Below are positions 1 to 7,781 of a stretch of 23,721 bases of DNA, in pieces. Source of the stretch: Melioribacteraceae bacterium (lineage in GTDB: Bacteria; Bacteroidota; Ignavibacteria; Ignavibacteriales; Melioribacteraceae); NCBI GenBank assembly GCA_027858595.1, contig JAQICK010000320.1, positions 1-23,721 of the forward strand, in the 5' to 3' direction. Made by a program: the position numbers and the translations under genes. The stretch's first letter is position 1; each line of letters opens with the position of its first letter. The notes under the pieces are model-generated. The model searched no databases. It was given only the letters and a program-made list of their open reading frames with translations, and had not been told where the DNA came from.

Positions 1-2
1 CA

Positions 3-473
3 TTTGGCTTACCAACTCTCGTCTCTTTTGCTAGTTATCTTTCTTGGAATCCCTTAGATGCTTTTTTTGTTCTTTTCGCAATAAGTATTTTTTTCTTTTT
101 GATTATAAGTACTATAATCTCGTTTACATCGTTTTTTATTAAGATTAAAATTTAGTTTCAAAGTATATTTTTCACAGTAATATGGGCTGTATTACCATTA
201 GCACTATTATTACCAGTAAAAATGGTGTTATACAGAATTTTAACTGCGGATGTAATCAATGTATATATTTATGGATTTCTTGTGGTTTACTTTTTATGGA
301 TTGCCCGTAGAATTATTAATGGCGTGTCTGTTGTTTTTGATATTAGTGCAAGCCGAGCTTATTTATATTCATTTATTGCAAGCCTAATTGTTTTTGGAAG
401 TCTAGCACTCTATTTTCAAATATACCATTCAACAATTTATTATTTAATTAACGTTTTCAATCAAGCCAATTGA
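3..473 (+). pseudogene. Yip1-like integral membrane protein, 3' part, interrupted by in-frame TAG
   Basis: The reading frame is already open at the window edge and runs hydrophobic from position 3. A TAG codon at 153-155 interrupts it, and the same frame then stays open from 156 to the TGA at 471-473. Both halves read as one polytopic membrane protein with several hydrophobic helices; the part after the stop (FQSIFFTVIWAVLPLALL, then an acidic/aromatic loop and two more helices) resembles the C-terminal half of bacterial Yip1-family proteins. That family call is from memory of the pattern and is moderate. The first ATG after the stop (222) has no Shine-Dalgarno sequence and lies inside a helix, so an independent 83-residue gene is unlikely. 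The gene ends 15 nt before smc. It could be a real nonsense mutation, a sequencing or assembly error, or readthrough; the N-terminus lies outside the window. Confidence 0.55.
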
Positions 474-488
474 TATAAGGGAGTTTAA

Positions 489-3400
489 TTGTATCTATCA
501 AAACTTGAAATATTTGGTTTTAAATCATTCGCAAATAAAACTGTAATTAATTTTAATCGTGGAATTACTGGTATTGTTGGTCCTAATGGTTGTGGAAAAA
601 CGAATATAATTGATGCAATCCGTTGGGTATTAGGTGAACAAAAGAGTAGCACACTCCGAAGTGATAAAATGGAGAGCGTAATTTTCAATGGAACTCGTGG
701 CAAAAAACCTATGGGCATGAGTGAAGCATCGTTAACATTAGTAAACGATAAAGGAATACTTCCTACCGAATATTCTGAAGTTACAATAACTCGAAGAATT
801 TTCCGGTCTGGCGAAAGCGAATATTTATTAAATAAAAACATCTGCCGTCTCAAAGATATTACAAATCTTTTTATGGATACAGGAATGGGAACTAATGCCT
901 ATTCTGTTATTGAGTTAAAAATGATTGATACAATACTTAGTAGCAAAGCAGATGAAAGACGCCACATGTTTGAAGAAGCCGCTGGTGTTAACAAATATAA
1001 GCTCCGTAGGAGGTTAACGTTAAAACGACTCGAAGATGTTAAATCGGATTTAGTTCGTGTAAATGACATTGTAAGTGAAGTAGATAAAGTTGTAAATTCA
1101 CTTAGACGACAAGCTAAAAAAGCCGATAAACATAATCAGATAACATCCATACTAAGAGAAAAAGAAATTGATTTGGCTGAGCGTGAATTTTCTAATTTCA
1201 CTACTCTGTTGAACGAACTGAATGATTCTAAATCGATTAATGAAACTAAGAAAGAACAAATAGATTTAGACACAAGAAAAATTGAAACTGAGCTAATCCA
1301 GTTCCGCGATAAAACTTCTACAATAGAGGACGAACTCAATATTAAAAGTCGTGAACTTTCAGAGAACATAAATGAACTTCATGAGCGACAAAGAAAAATT
1401 TCTGTTACTGAAGAACGAGACAAAGTTCTTCAGCGAAACTTATCAAATTACAAAGCAGAGCTAACTGAATTAGAATCTCAAATTTTTGAAAATGAAGAGA
1501 GAATCTCGAATCATCAAGAAGAGTTAATTAGTTTTGAAGAATTAATTGGCGAGAAAGAAGTTGGTCTTGAAGATAATCAAGAAGAACTAAGTTTAAAAAG
1601 AGATGAGCTAGAGAGTTATAGGCTAATTGCAAAAGAAGATGCAGAAAAAGTTAGAGCAATTGAAAAAGAAATTTCAACTATTGAAAATCAGATTGAAAAT
1701 AATAAAACCTCGCTTGAAAGAACAAACAGAGATATAAATAAATTTGAACAGATAATTCAGAATACTACGAGTGATATTGCTAAAACTGTTGGCTATTTAG
1801 ATGAACTTACACAAGAAAAAGAGGATGTTGAACAAAGGATTGTTGAATCAGATTCTGAATTTTTACAGAAAGAAAAAGAGAAAGAGGAACTTGAGAGTAG
1901 TTTATCAAACCTTTATTCCAAAGAGTTAGAAGCGAAAAATATAATTTCTGGAGTTCAAAATAAAATTGAATTACTTCAATCTTTAATCACAAATTTAGAA
2001 GGAATTTCAAAAGGGTCTAAAGTTCTGCTTGAAAATAGTAGTTGGTCCAATGGAGAAAGAACTATTATTGCAGATGCAGGAGATACAAAAGAAGAATATC
2101 GCCTTGCACTAAATGCTGCATTAAAAGATGTGCTAAATAATCTTTTTATTGAGCAAGTTGATGAGCTGAACAAAGCAATAAACTATTTAAAAAAGAATAA
2201 TTTAGGAAAAGCATCTTTCTATCTACTTGATATGCCCAGCAATGGCACTGGATTTATAAACAAAATAATTGCATACGAAAAGAAGAGAAAATCTAATAAA
2301 TTATCGTCTGAGCAATTATTTATTGATTGGGCGAACGAACTTGTAATAACAGACACAAAATGGAAACCATATTTTGACAAATTACTTTCAAACATTGCGG
2401 GTACTAAAGATTTAGAAGCTGCTATTGAACTTCATAGTAAGTATCCAAAGTTTTCATTTGTTACTCTCGAAGGAGATTTTGTTAAAAATGATGGTATTAT
2501 TGAGGCTGGCTCTGCTCCACAACTTGATGAAACTCTATTTGGTAGAAAACAACATCTGGATAACTTAAAGAAAGAAGCTCCACGTTATGAATCTAATCTT
2601 ATTGACATTACTAATGAAATAAGGTTGACTAAAGAAAGTATTGCTCAAATAAATTTGAAGGACTTATCGGATAGAGGTAAAACTCTTCTAAATGAAAAGA
2701 CCAACATTGAGAAACAAATTGCTCAAATAGAATTTAAAAAAGAACGAGCATATGAAGAAGTTGAAAACACTCAAAAGAAAATTAACGAGCTAGTAATTGA
2801 AGCAAATAAATATTCAAATATTGTTGATGAACTTGGCAATAGTATTGATTCTGTTAAAGTAAATCTTGAAAAAGCGAAGATTCAATTTGAATTGAAAGAA
2901 ACCGAGCAACGCGAAAAAGAAGATGCATATAATTTGTTCTACACTGCTTATAATCAGACCAAACTTGAGTTAGAACGTACACGTGGACAGCTCTCTAATG
3001 CAAAGGCTAGTATTAAGCGTGGAGAGGAACAACGTGAAACTATTAACAACTCTATCACCAAGCGAAAACTAGATATTGAAAAAACTGATGAAGAGTTGTA
3101 TTCACTTCAATCTATTATTGATGAAAGCCAGATTGAATATGACGAGTTGAATTTTACACGTGACACTTTACTTTCTGAAGAAGGAGAGATTAAAAATAGA
3201 TTATCTCAAATAAAGGAAGAGTCAGCACATCTAGAGAGTAGTTTAAGTAAGTTCAGGAATGAACGACAACAAGTCTCAGATGAAATTCATGCAGATGCCG
3301 TTAAAGTAAGTGAATATAATTTACGATTGGAAAATCTAATTCAACATATAAGTGAAGAATACTCTATTAATCTTGAGTTTAAAGAATTTGATAATAGTGA

Positions 3401-4070
3401 ATTTAATTTTAGAGAGGTTTCATCGGAAGTACATTCATTAAAACAACAAGTTAAAAATCTTGGTCCTGTAAACCTTCTTGCCTATTCAGAATACGAAGAA
3501 GAAAATGAACGGCTAGAATTTTTAACTTCGCAACGTGATGATTTAATTTCATCGGAAAAAGATTTAATTGAAACCATAGATGATATTAACGAAGCAGCAA
3601 AGAATATATTTACAGAAACTTTTGAGGCAATTAGAATAAATTTCAAAAAGATTTTTAGATCTCTATTTGATGATGGAGATGAAGCTGATTTAATGTTAGA
3701 AGACGGTGTTGATCCGCTTGAAGCAAAAATTGAAATTGTTGCAAAACCTAAAGGGAAACGCCCATCCTCAATTGAACAGCTATCGGGAGGGGAAAAAACA
3801 CTTACGGCAACAGCTCTTTTATTTGCAATTTATCTTGTTAAGCCTTCCCCGTTCTGTATCATGGACGAGGTTGATGCTCCACTTGACGATGCTAACATCG
3901 ATCGCTTTGCAAACCTACTAAGTGATTTTAGTGATAACACCCAATTTATTATTGTAACTCACAACAAACGAACTATGAATTCTGCTGAAACAATGTATGG
4001 TGTTACAATGCAGGAAGAAGGGATTTCTAAACTTGCTGGAGTTCGCTTCACAGAAGAAGTAAAAGTGTGA
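489..4070 (+). CDS. smc: Chromosome partition/condensin protein SMC
   Basis: SMC is the ATPase core of bacterial condensin; it dimerises at a hinge and, with ScpA/ScpB, compacts and segregates the nucleoid. The 1193-residue protein has the full family layout. The N-terminal head carries Walker A GPNGCGKT (31-38). A first coiled coil spans about 170-500, the hinge about 505-680, and a second coiled coil about 690-1010. The C-terminal head carries the ABC signature LSGGEK (1098-1103) and Walker B FCIMDEVDAP (from 1122, catalytic E1127). The start is TTG at 489, supported by AGGGAG (478-483) 5 nt upstream; reading begins MYLSKLEIFGFKSF, the normal SMC N-terminus. The gene appears complete. No scpA or scpB is nearby. 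Its last bases overlap the next gene, so the two are probably cotranscribed and translationally coupled. Confidence 0.97.
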   Translation: MYLSKLEIFGFKSFANKTVINFNRGITGIVGPNGCGKTNIIDAIRWVLGEQKSSTLRSDKMESVIFNGTRGKKPMGMSEASLTLVNDKGILPTEYSEVTITRRIFRSGESEYLLNKNICRLKDITNLFMDTGMGTNAYSVIELKMIDTILSSKADERRHMFEEAAGVNKYKLRRRLTLKRLEDVKSDLVRVNDIVSEVDKVVNSLRRQAKKADKHNQITSILREKEIDLAEREFSNFTTLLNELNDSKSINETKKEQIDLDTRKIETELIQFRDKTSTIEDELNIKSRELSENINELHERQRKISVTEERDKVLQRNLSNYKAELTELESQIFENEERISNHQEELISFEELIGEKEVGLEDNQEELSLKRDELESYRLIAKEDAEKVRAIEKEISTIENQIENNKTSLERTNRDINKFEQIIQNTTSDIAKTVGYLDELTQEKEDVEQRIVESDSEFLQKEKEKEELESSLSNLYSKELEAKNIISGVQNKIELLQSLITNLEGISKGSKVLLENSSWSNGERTIIADAGDTKEEYRLALNAALKDVLNNLFIEQVDELNKAINYLKKNNLGKASFYLLDMPSNGTGFINKIIAYEKKRKSNKLSSEQLFIDWANELVITDTKWKPYFDKLLSNIAGTKDLEAAIELHSKYPKFSFVTLEGDFVKNDGIIEAGSAPQLDETLFGRKQHLDNLKKEAPRYESNLIDITNEIRLTKESIAQINLKDLSDRGKTLLNEKTNIEKQIAQIEFKKERAYEEVENTQKKINELVIEANKYSNIVDELGNSIDSVKVNLEKAKIQFELKETEQREKEDAYNLFYTAYNQTKLELERTRGQLSNAKASIKRGEEQRETINNSITKRKLDIEKTDEELYSLQSIIDESQIEYDELNFTRDTLLSEEGEIKNRLSQIKEESAHLESSLSKFRNERQQVSDEIHADAVKVSEYNLRLENLIQHISEEYSINLEFKEFDNSEFNFREVSSEVHSLKQQVKNLGPVNLLAYSEYEEENERLEFLTSQRDDLISSEKDLIETIDDINEAAKNIFTETFEAIRINFKKIFRSLFDDGDEADLMLEDGVDPLEAKIEIVAKPKGKRPSSIEQLSGGEKTLTATALLFAIYLVKPSPFCIMDEVDAPLDDANIDRFANLLSDFSDNTQFIIVTHNKRTMNSAETMYGVTMQEEGISKLAGVRFTEEVKV

Positions 4071-4786
4071 GAGAGCAGAAAATAAAAATATTCTGCGACT
4101 TTGATGGAACAATAACTACCAAAGATGTTGGCGAGCATATGTTTTTGGAGTTCGGTAATTCCGAAAAGGCTTATGAAATTTTTCAACGCTGGGTTAATAA
4201 AGAAATTGATTCTACTCAAGAATGGCGGGAACTTTTAAACTTAATAAAAGATTTGACAGCAGATAAATTCAATCAGTTTATTGATACAATAGAAATTGGA
4301 TATGGTTTTAAAGAGTTCGTTCAATTTTGTAATGAAAATAATCTCGAGCTAATAGTATTAAGCGATGGAATGGATTTCTATATAAATAGAATTTTTGAGA
4401 AGAATGGATTTAATCAAATTAAATTCTTTTCAAATAAATTAGTCTTTACAGAAAGGGGACCACAGGCTTCTTTCCCCCACTCTGATGAAGAATGTAGTGA
4501 TTGTGGTAACTGTAAAAGGAATCACATAATTGAAAATAGTAGCGACGAAGATGTAACAATATACATTGGTGATGGATATTCTGATACATGTCCAGTTCAA
4601 TATGTCGATTATGTTTTTGCAAAAAAGACATTACTAAAATTTTGCGAAAAAGAAAGAATTTCTTATTACCCATTTAAGAATTTCAAAGATATTATTAAAA
4701 GGATTGAACCTTTATTAGAAAAGAAAAAGATTAAGAAACGACATCAAGCAGAATTAAAAAGAAAAGCTGTTTATGCACAAGGATAA
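4067..4786 (+). CDS. HAD-superfamily phosphatase, MtnX/phosphoserine-phosphatase-like
   Basis: A 239-residue cytosolic HAD phosphatase. Motif I is DFDGT with the nucleophile D11 and acid/base D13; motif II is SDG (99-101); motif III is GDGYSD (168-173). A cysteine cluster CSDCGNCKR (143-151) lies in the cap/linker region; I recall a similar CGxCK element in the MtnX-like (2-hydroxy-3-keto-5-methylthiopentenyl-1-phosphate phosphatase) branch, which is why I favour that branch over SerB. No methionine-salvage genes are in the window, so the substrate is open. The start is GTG at 4067, and its GTGA overlaps the TGA stop of smc, so expression is probably coupled to smc. The C-terminus is lysine-rich. 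The family call is secure; the substrate is inference. Confidence 0.8.
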   Translation: MREQKIKIFCDFDGTITTKDVGEHMFLEFGNSEKAYEIFQRWVNKEIDSTQEWRELLNLIKDLTADKFNQFIDTIEIGYGFKEFVQFCNENNLELIVLSDGMDFYINRIFEKNGFNQIKFFSNKLVFTERGPQASFPHSDEECSDCGNCKRNHIIENSSDEDVTIYIGDGYSDTCPVQYVDYVFAKKTLLKFCEKERISYYPFKNFKDIIKRIEPLLEKKKIKKRHQAELKRKAVYAQG

Positions 4787-4919
4787 AGTAAAAATCACAA
4801 TTTCAAGTGATTAGGAAAACATCGTCATTCTCGAATGCTCTTATCAGGAATCTTTAAATCTGTAAAAGTTCTCATAAGAAAAATATGGGAATGACAATTT
4901 GGAAATAATATAGAAACAA
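4787..4919. other. Intergenic interval before lpxB
   Basis: No coding frame is convincing here. It holds the inverted-repeat element at 4824-4895 and only a weak purine-rich region before the lpxB start; I see no convincing terminator or promoter. Confidence 0.5.
4824..4895. repeat. 72-bp imperfect inverted-repeat element
   Basis: The ends are GTCATTC (4824-4830) and GAATGAC (4889-4895), perfect inverted repeats. A second inner pair, TCTTAT (4839-4844) and ATAAGA (4874-4879), lies 15 and 16 nt inside the ends, so the whole could fold into a long imperfect hairpin. The left half also contains a decayed ATTCtcG...CagGAAT stem, resembling the ATTCCCG...CGGGAAT palindromes dispersed in many bacterial genomes. 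There is no reading frame and no clear target duplication. It is likely a degenerate miniature or palindromic dispersed repeat; copy number cannot be seen from one window. Confidence 0.5.
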
Positions 4920-6062
4920 ATGATTAAAGACTTTAACAACAAAATATTAATCTTAGCAGGCGAACCTTCGGGCGATATGCATGCATCATCGTTGGTCTCT
5001 GCAATGCTTAGCTCCAATAGTAAATTGGAATTCTCAGGTATTGCTGGAAATCAAATGGTTGATAGTGGAGTGAATGCCTTATATAATATTAGAGACATGG
5101 CATTCCTAGGATTTGTTGAAGTGATTAAACATTTACCATTTATTCTAAAAGTAGAAAAAGCAATAATTGATTTTGTAAAGTTGAATAAAATCAAATTAGC
5201 AATACTTATTGATTATCCAGGCTTTAATTTAAGAATTGCAAAAAAGTTGAAGAAACTAGGTGTAAGAGTTGTTTATTATATTTCTCCACAAATATGGGCT
5301 TGGCATCAAAGCAGAATAAAAAAAATTAAAGAACGTGTTGATAAAATGCTCGTTGTTTTTCCTTTTGAAAAAAAGTTTTATGAAGAAGGTGGTGTTTCGG
5401 TTGAATATGTTGGTCATCCACTTGTTGAAAGAATTAATAATTTTGAATTTAAATTAAAAAATGACTTCTTAACAGAAATTGAAGTTGATAAAGAATTATT
5501 TTTAATTCTACCTGGTAGTAGAAAACATGAGATTGAGAAACATCTTCCTGAGTTAATTAGAACTGCGGATATAATTAGTAGTAAAAATAATTTGCAAACA
5601 GTGGTTGCTTGTGCTGATAATTTTGATGAAGAATATCTTCAGCAATATATAACTTCGGATAAAATTAAAATTGTAAAAGGTAATACTTACAATTTGTTAA
5701 AGCACTCAAAATTTGGAATTATAAAATCTGGCACATCAACTTTGGAAGCGGCAATAATTGGGCTTCCATTTGTTGTTATATACTCTACGAGTAAGTTAAC
5801 ATACGAACTTGCGAAACGATTAGTGAAAATAGATAATATTGCAATGCCAAATATTGTTGCTGGTAAAACAGTAGTAAGAGAGTTTATTCAAAACGATGTA
5901 AATGCTGAATTGATTTCAAATTACATTCAATCTTTACTTGATGATAATTCAGCTTTAGAATATATAGATAGTGAGTTGAATATTATAAAGAACAAACTTG
6001 GTGGCACAGGTGCATCCGAGAATGCTTCCAAAATAATTTCATCAATGCTAGATGAAGTTTAG
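4920..6062 (+). CDS. lpxB: Lipid-A-disaccharide synthase
   Basis: LpxB is a peripheral inner-membrane glycosyltransferase (GT19) that joins UDP-2,3-diacylglucosamine and lipid X to form the lipid A disaccharide. The protein has 380 residues, the usual length. Visible motifs in order are AGEPSGDMHAS (13-23), IDYPGFNLR (97-105, with D98), YYISPQIWAWH (119-129), FPFEKKFYEEG, YVGHPLVE (163-170), LPGSR (197-201) and SGTSTLEAAIIGLP near the C-terminus. D98 and R201 fall where functionally important residues of the E. coli enzyme have been reported, as I recall. The ATG start has only a weak upstream purine stretch. The 3' end overlaps the next gene by 11 nt, opening a lipid A block. Confidence 0.96.
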   Translation: MIKDFNNKILILAGEPSGDMHASSLVSAMLSSNSKLEFSGIAGNQMVDSGVNALYNIRDMAFLGFVEVIKHLPFILKVEKAIIDFVKLNKIKLAILIDYPGFNLRIAKKLKKLGVRVVYYISPQIWAWHQSRIKKIKERVDKMLVVFPFEKKFYEEGGVSVEYVGHPLVERINNFEFKLKNDFLTEIEVDKELFLILPGSRKHEIEKHLPELIRTADIISSKNNLQTVVACADNFDEEYLQQYITSDKIKIVKGNTYNLLKHSKFGIIKSGTSTLEAAIIGLPFVVIYSTSKLTYELAKRLVKIDNIAMPNIVAGKTVVREFIQNDVNAELISNYIQSLLDDNSALEYIDSELNIIKNKLGGTGASENASKIISSMLDEV

Positions 6063-6711
6063 AAAATTAAAACAAGATGTACTCCGCAATTTGGGAAATG
6101 TTTTTCTTCACGGCATTGTGAGTGTTCTTTGTAATACTGCAAAAATAGAACGGATTGATTCTAGTGAAGTTGACGAACTGATTAACAGTAAACAAAACTT
6201 TGTATTAGCCTTTTGGCATGGAACAATGTTGATGCCTTGGTATCTTCATCGTAATCAAAATTTCTCTGCCTTGGTTAGCCAAAGCAAGGATGGCTCGTTA
6301 CTTGCCAATAGCCTTGCTAAATGGGGCTATAAAGTGGAAAGAGGTTCTAGCCACAAAGGTGGAAAGGAAGCATTAAATACTTTACTTGAAAACTGTAAAA
6401 ATAATTTTTCTGTTTCAATTACTCCAGATGGACCAACGGGTCCAGCACGAGTAATGAAAGCAGGAGCAGTAATTACTGCACATCGTTCCTCTATTCCTTT
6501 GATATTGTGCGGCGTGGCTTATAAGAAGAAATATGTTTTTAATAGTTGGGATAAATTCGAAATCCCAAAGTTCTTTAGCAAAGTTGTGGTTAAGTATTCA
6601 AGTCCGATTATTTTGAGTAATGAATTGGATAGAGAAGAGACTACAAAAATTATTGCTGAATGTGATGTTTTGTTAAATCAATTACAAAAAGATGCAGAAG
6701 AAATATCTTAA
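6052..6711 (+). CDS. DUF374 lysophospholipid-acyltransferase-family protein
   Basis: A 219-residue protein of the LPLAT/DUF374 group, predicted to transfer acyl chains at the inner membrane. Motifs are FWHGTMLMP (54-62, with H56 as probable catalytic histidine), VSQSKDG (75-81, D80 near a strongly conserved SxDG position), RGSS (97-100) and TPDGPTGPA (124-132), which is the acceptor/phosphate-loop signature of the family. It starts 11 nt inside the end of lpxB and ends 20 nt inside lpxK, so all three are almost certainly one translationally coupled unit. That position suggests an acylation step in lipid A or outer-membrane lipid synthesis, possibly replacing an LpxL/LpxM-type late acyltransferase, but the sequence does not show the acceptor. 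The family call is strong; the exact role is inferred. Confidence 0.88.
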   Translation: MKFRKLKQDVLRNLGNVFLHGIVSVLCNTAKIERIDSSEVDELINSKQNFVLAFWHGTMLMPWYLHRNQNFSALVSQSKDGSLLANSLAKWGYKVERGSSHKGGKEALNTLLENCKNNFSVSITPDGPTGPARVMKAGAVITAHRSSIPLILCGVAYKKKYVFNSWDKFEIPKFFSKVVVKYSSPIILSNELDREETTKIIAECDVLLNQLQKDAEEIS

Positions 6712-7750
6712 ATATTTGATAGAAATTTTATCGCCACTTGCAGTGCCATACTCGGCAATAATGAAATTTAGAAATTTTCTTTTTGATAATGCAATTTTGA
6801 GAGAAGAGAGAGTTGCTGCTAATATTATATCAGTTGGTAATTTAACCCTAGGAGGCTCTGGTAAAACTCCAACTGTGGTTTACATTACAAAACTTTTGAA
6901 AAAGAACAATATTGAGGTTGGTGTCTTAAGTAGAGGTTATGGTAGAAACTCCACAGGATTTAAATTAGTTTCCGATGGAGAGAAACAATTGCTTTCTGTT
7001 AATGAAAGTGGTGACGAAATTGTACAGGTTGCCGTTGAGTGTAAAGTTCCGGCTGCAGTATCCGAAAAAAGAGCTTTGGGTGCAAAGAAACTTATAGCTG
7101 AGACTGGTGTTAAAGCCATTGTTCTTGACGATGCTTATCAGCACAGATGGATTGCACGTGATTTGAACATTCTAATTTTTGACCAACGATTTTTGATGAA
7201 ACGTGATAGTATTGAACAAAAAACTTTACCTGTTGGAAGAATGCGTGAATCTTTTTCTTCAATTGATAGAGCCGATATAGTTTTGATAAATAGAAAGTTC
7301 AACGAGAAAAGAGAATTATCAAAAAGATTTAAAGACTTGATGGCAAATAAAAAAATCCATTATGGATACTATCAATCAGCTGGACTTATTGACGTTAAAA
7401 ATGAGCAACTATATAGTCTTCAAGAATTTGAAGGACAAAAAAGTTTAGTTGTTTGCGGAATTGCTCGTCCATTTTCATTTTTAAAAGTACTTGAAGATAA
7501 TAAAATTAATATTGCTAATAGGTTGCTCTTCAAAGACCATAAAGAATATAGTGAGAAAGAAGTTCAGCAAATTAGAAAAGAATTCTACGATACAAATTCT
7601 CAATCTGTTATAACAACAGAAAAGGACTATGTAAAATTAAGAGAGTTTGCAAACGAATTAGATGACATTGATATATATTTTCTGAAGATAGAACTGCAAA
7701 TTGAAAATGCAGAAAATTTCAATAATGAAATATTAAAAATTGTTAATTAA
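6692..7750 (+). CDS. lpxK: Tetraacyldisaccharide 4'-kinase
   Basis: LpxK phosphorylates the 4' position of the tetraacyl disaccharide made by LpxB to give lipid IVA, using ATP at the inner membrane. The 352 residues begin with a hydrophobic, membrane-associating N-terminus (about 5-32). Then come the P-loop GNLTLGGSGKTP (49-60), LSRGYGR (79-85), GDE (107-109) and DDAYQHR (146-152). The last motif is usually DDGFQHR, so G-to-A and F-to-Y changes are visible in an otherwise typical protein. The C-terminal lobe has TTEKDYVKL, also family-typical. The ATG start overlaps the acyltransferase gene by 20 nt, and ppdK follows after a 31-nt gap with its own strong ribosome-binding site. Confidence 0.95.
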   Translation: MQKKYLKYLIEILSPLAVPYSAIMKFRNFLFDNAILREERVAANIISVGNLTLGGSGKTPTVVYITKLLKKNNIEVGVLSRGYGRNSTGFKLVSDGEKQLLSVNESGDEIVQVAVECKVPAAVSEKRALGAKKLIAETGVKAIVLDDAYQHRWIARDLNILIFDQRFLMKRDSIEQKTLPVGRMRESFSSIDRADIVLINRKFNEKRELSKRFKDLMANKKIHYGYYQSAGLIDVKNEQLYSLQEFEGQKSLVVCGIARPFSFLKVLEDNKINIANRLLFKDHKEYSEKEVQQIRKEFYDTNSQSVITTEKDYVKLREFANELDDIDIYFLKIELQIENAENFNNEILKIVN

Positions 7751-7768
7751 ATAAATTAAAACTCATTT

Positions 7769-7773
7769 GGAGG
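7769..7773 (+). promoter_or_regulatory. Strong Shine-Dalgarno sequence of ppdK
   Basis: GGAGG ends 8 nt before the ATG at 7782. It decides the start: an upstream in-frame TTG at 7767 overlaps this element and would leave it unused. Confidence 0.85.
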
Positions 7774-7781
7774 AAAAACAA

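Noticed and set aside
153..155. Stop-codon recoding (for example pyrrolysine or an alternative code)
   Set aside because: TAG also ends lpxB, plsY, recG and truA here, and the other in-frame stop is TAA; there is no common signal after the two codons.
485..853. Open frame antisense to the smc start
   Set aside because: It is a shadow of the strongly conserved SMC Walker A region.
4493..4519. Zinc-finger or DNA-binding reading of the cysteine cluster in the HAD protein
   Set aside because: Its place in the HAD cap and similarity to the MtnX-like CGxCK element make a structural or metal site of the phosphatase more likely.
7767..7781. TTG start giving five extra residues on PPDK
   Set aside because: It overlaps the GGAGG element that is ideally placed for the ATG at 7782, and the extra residues are just that element translated.
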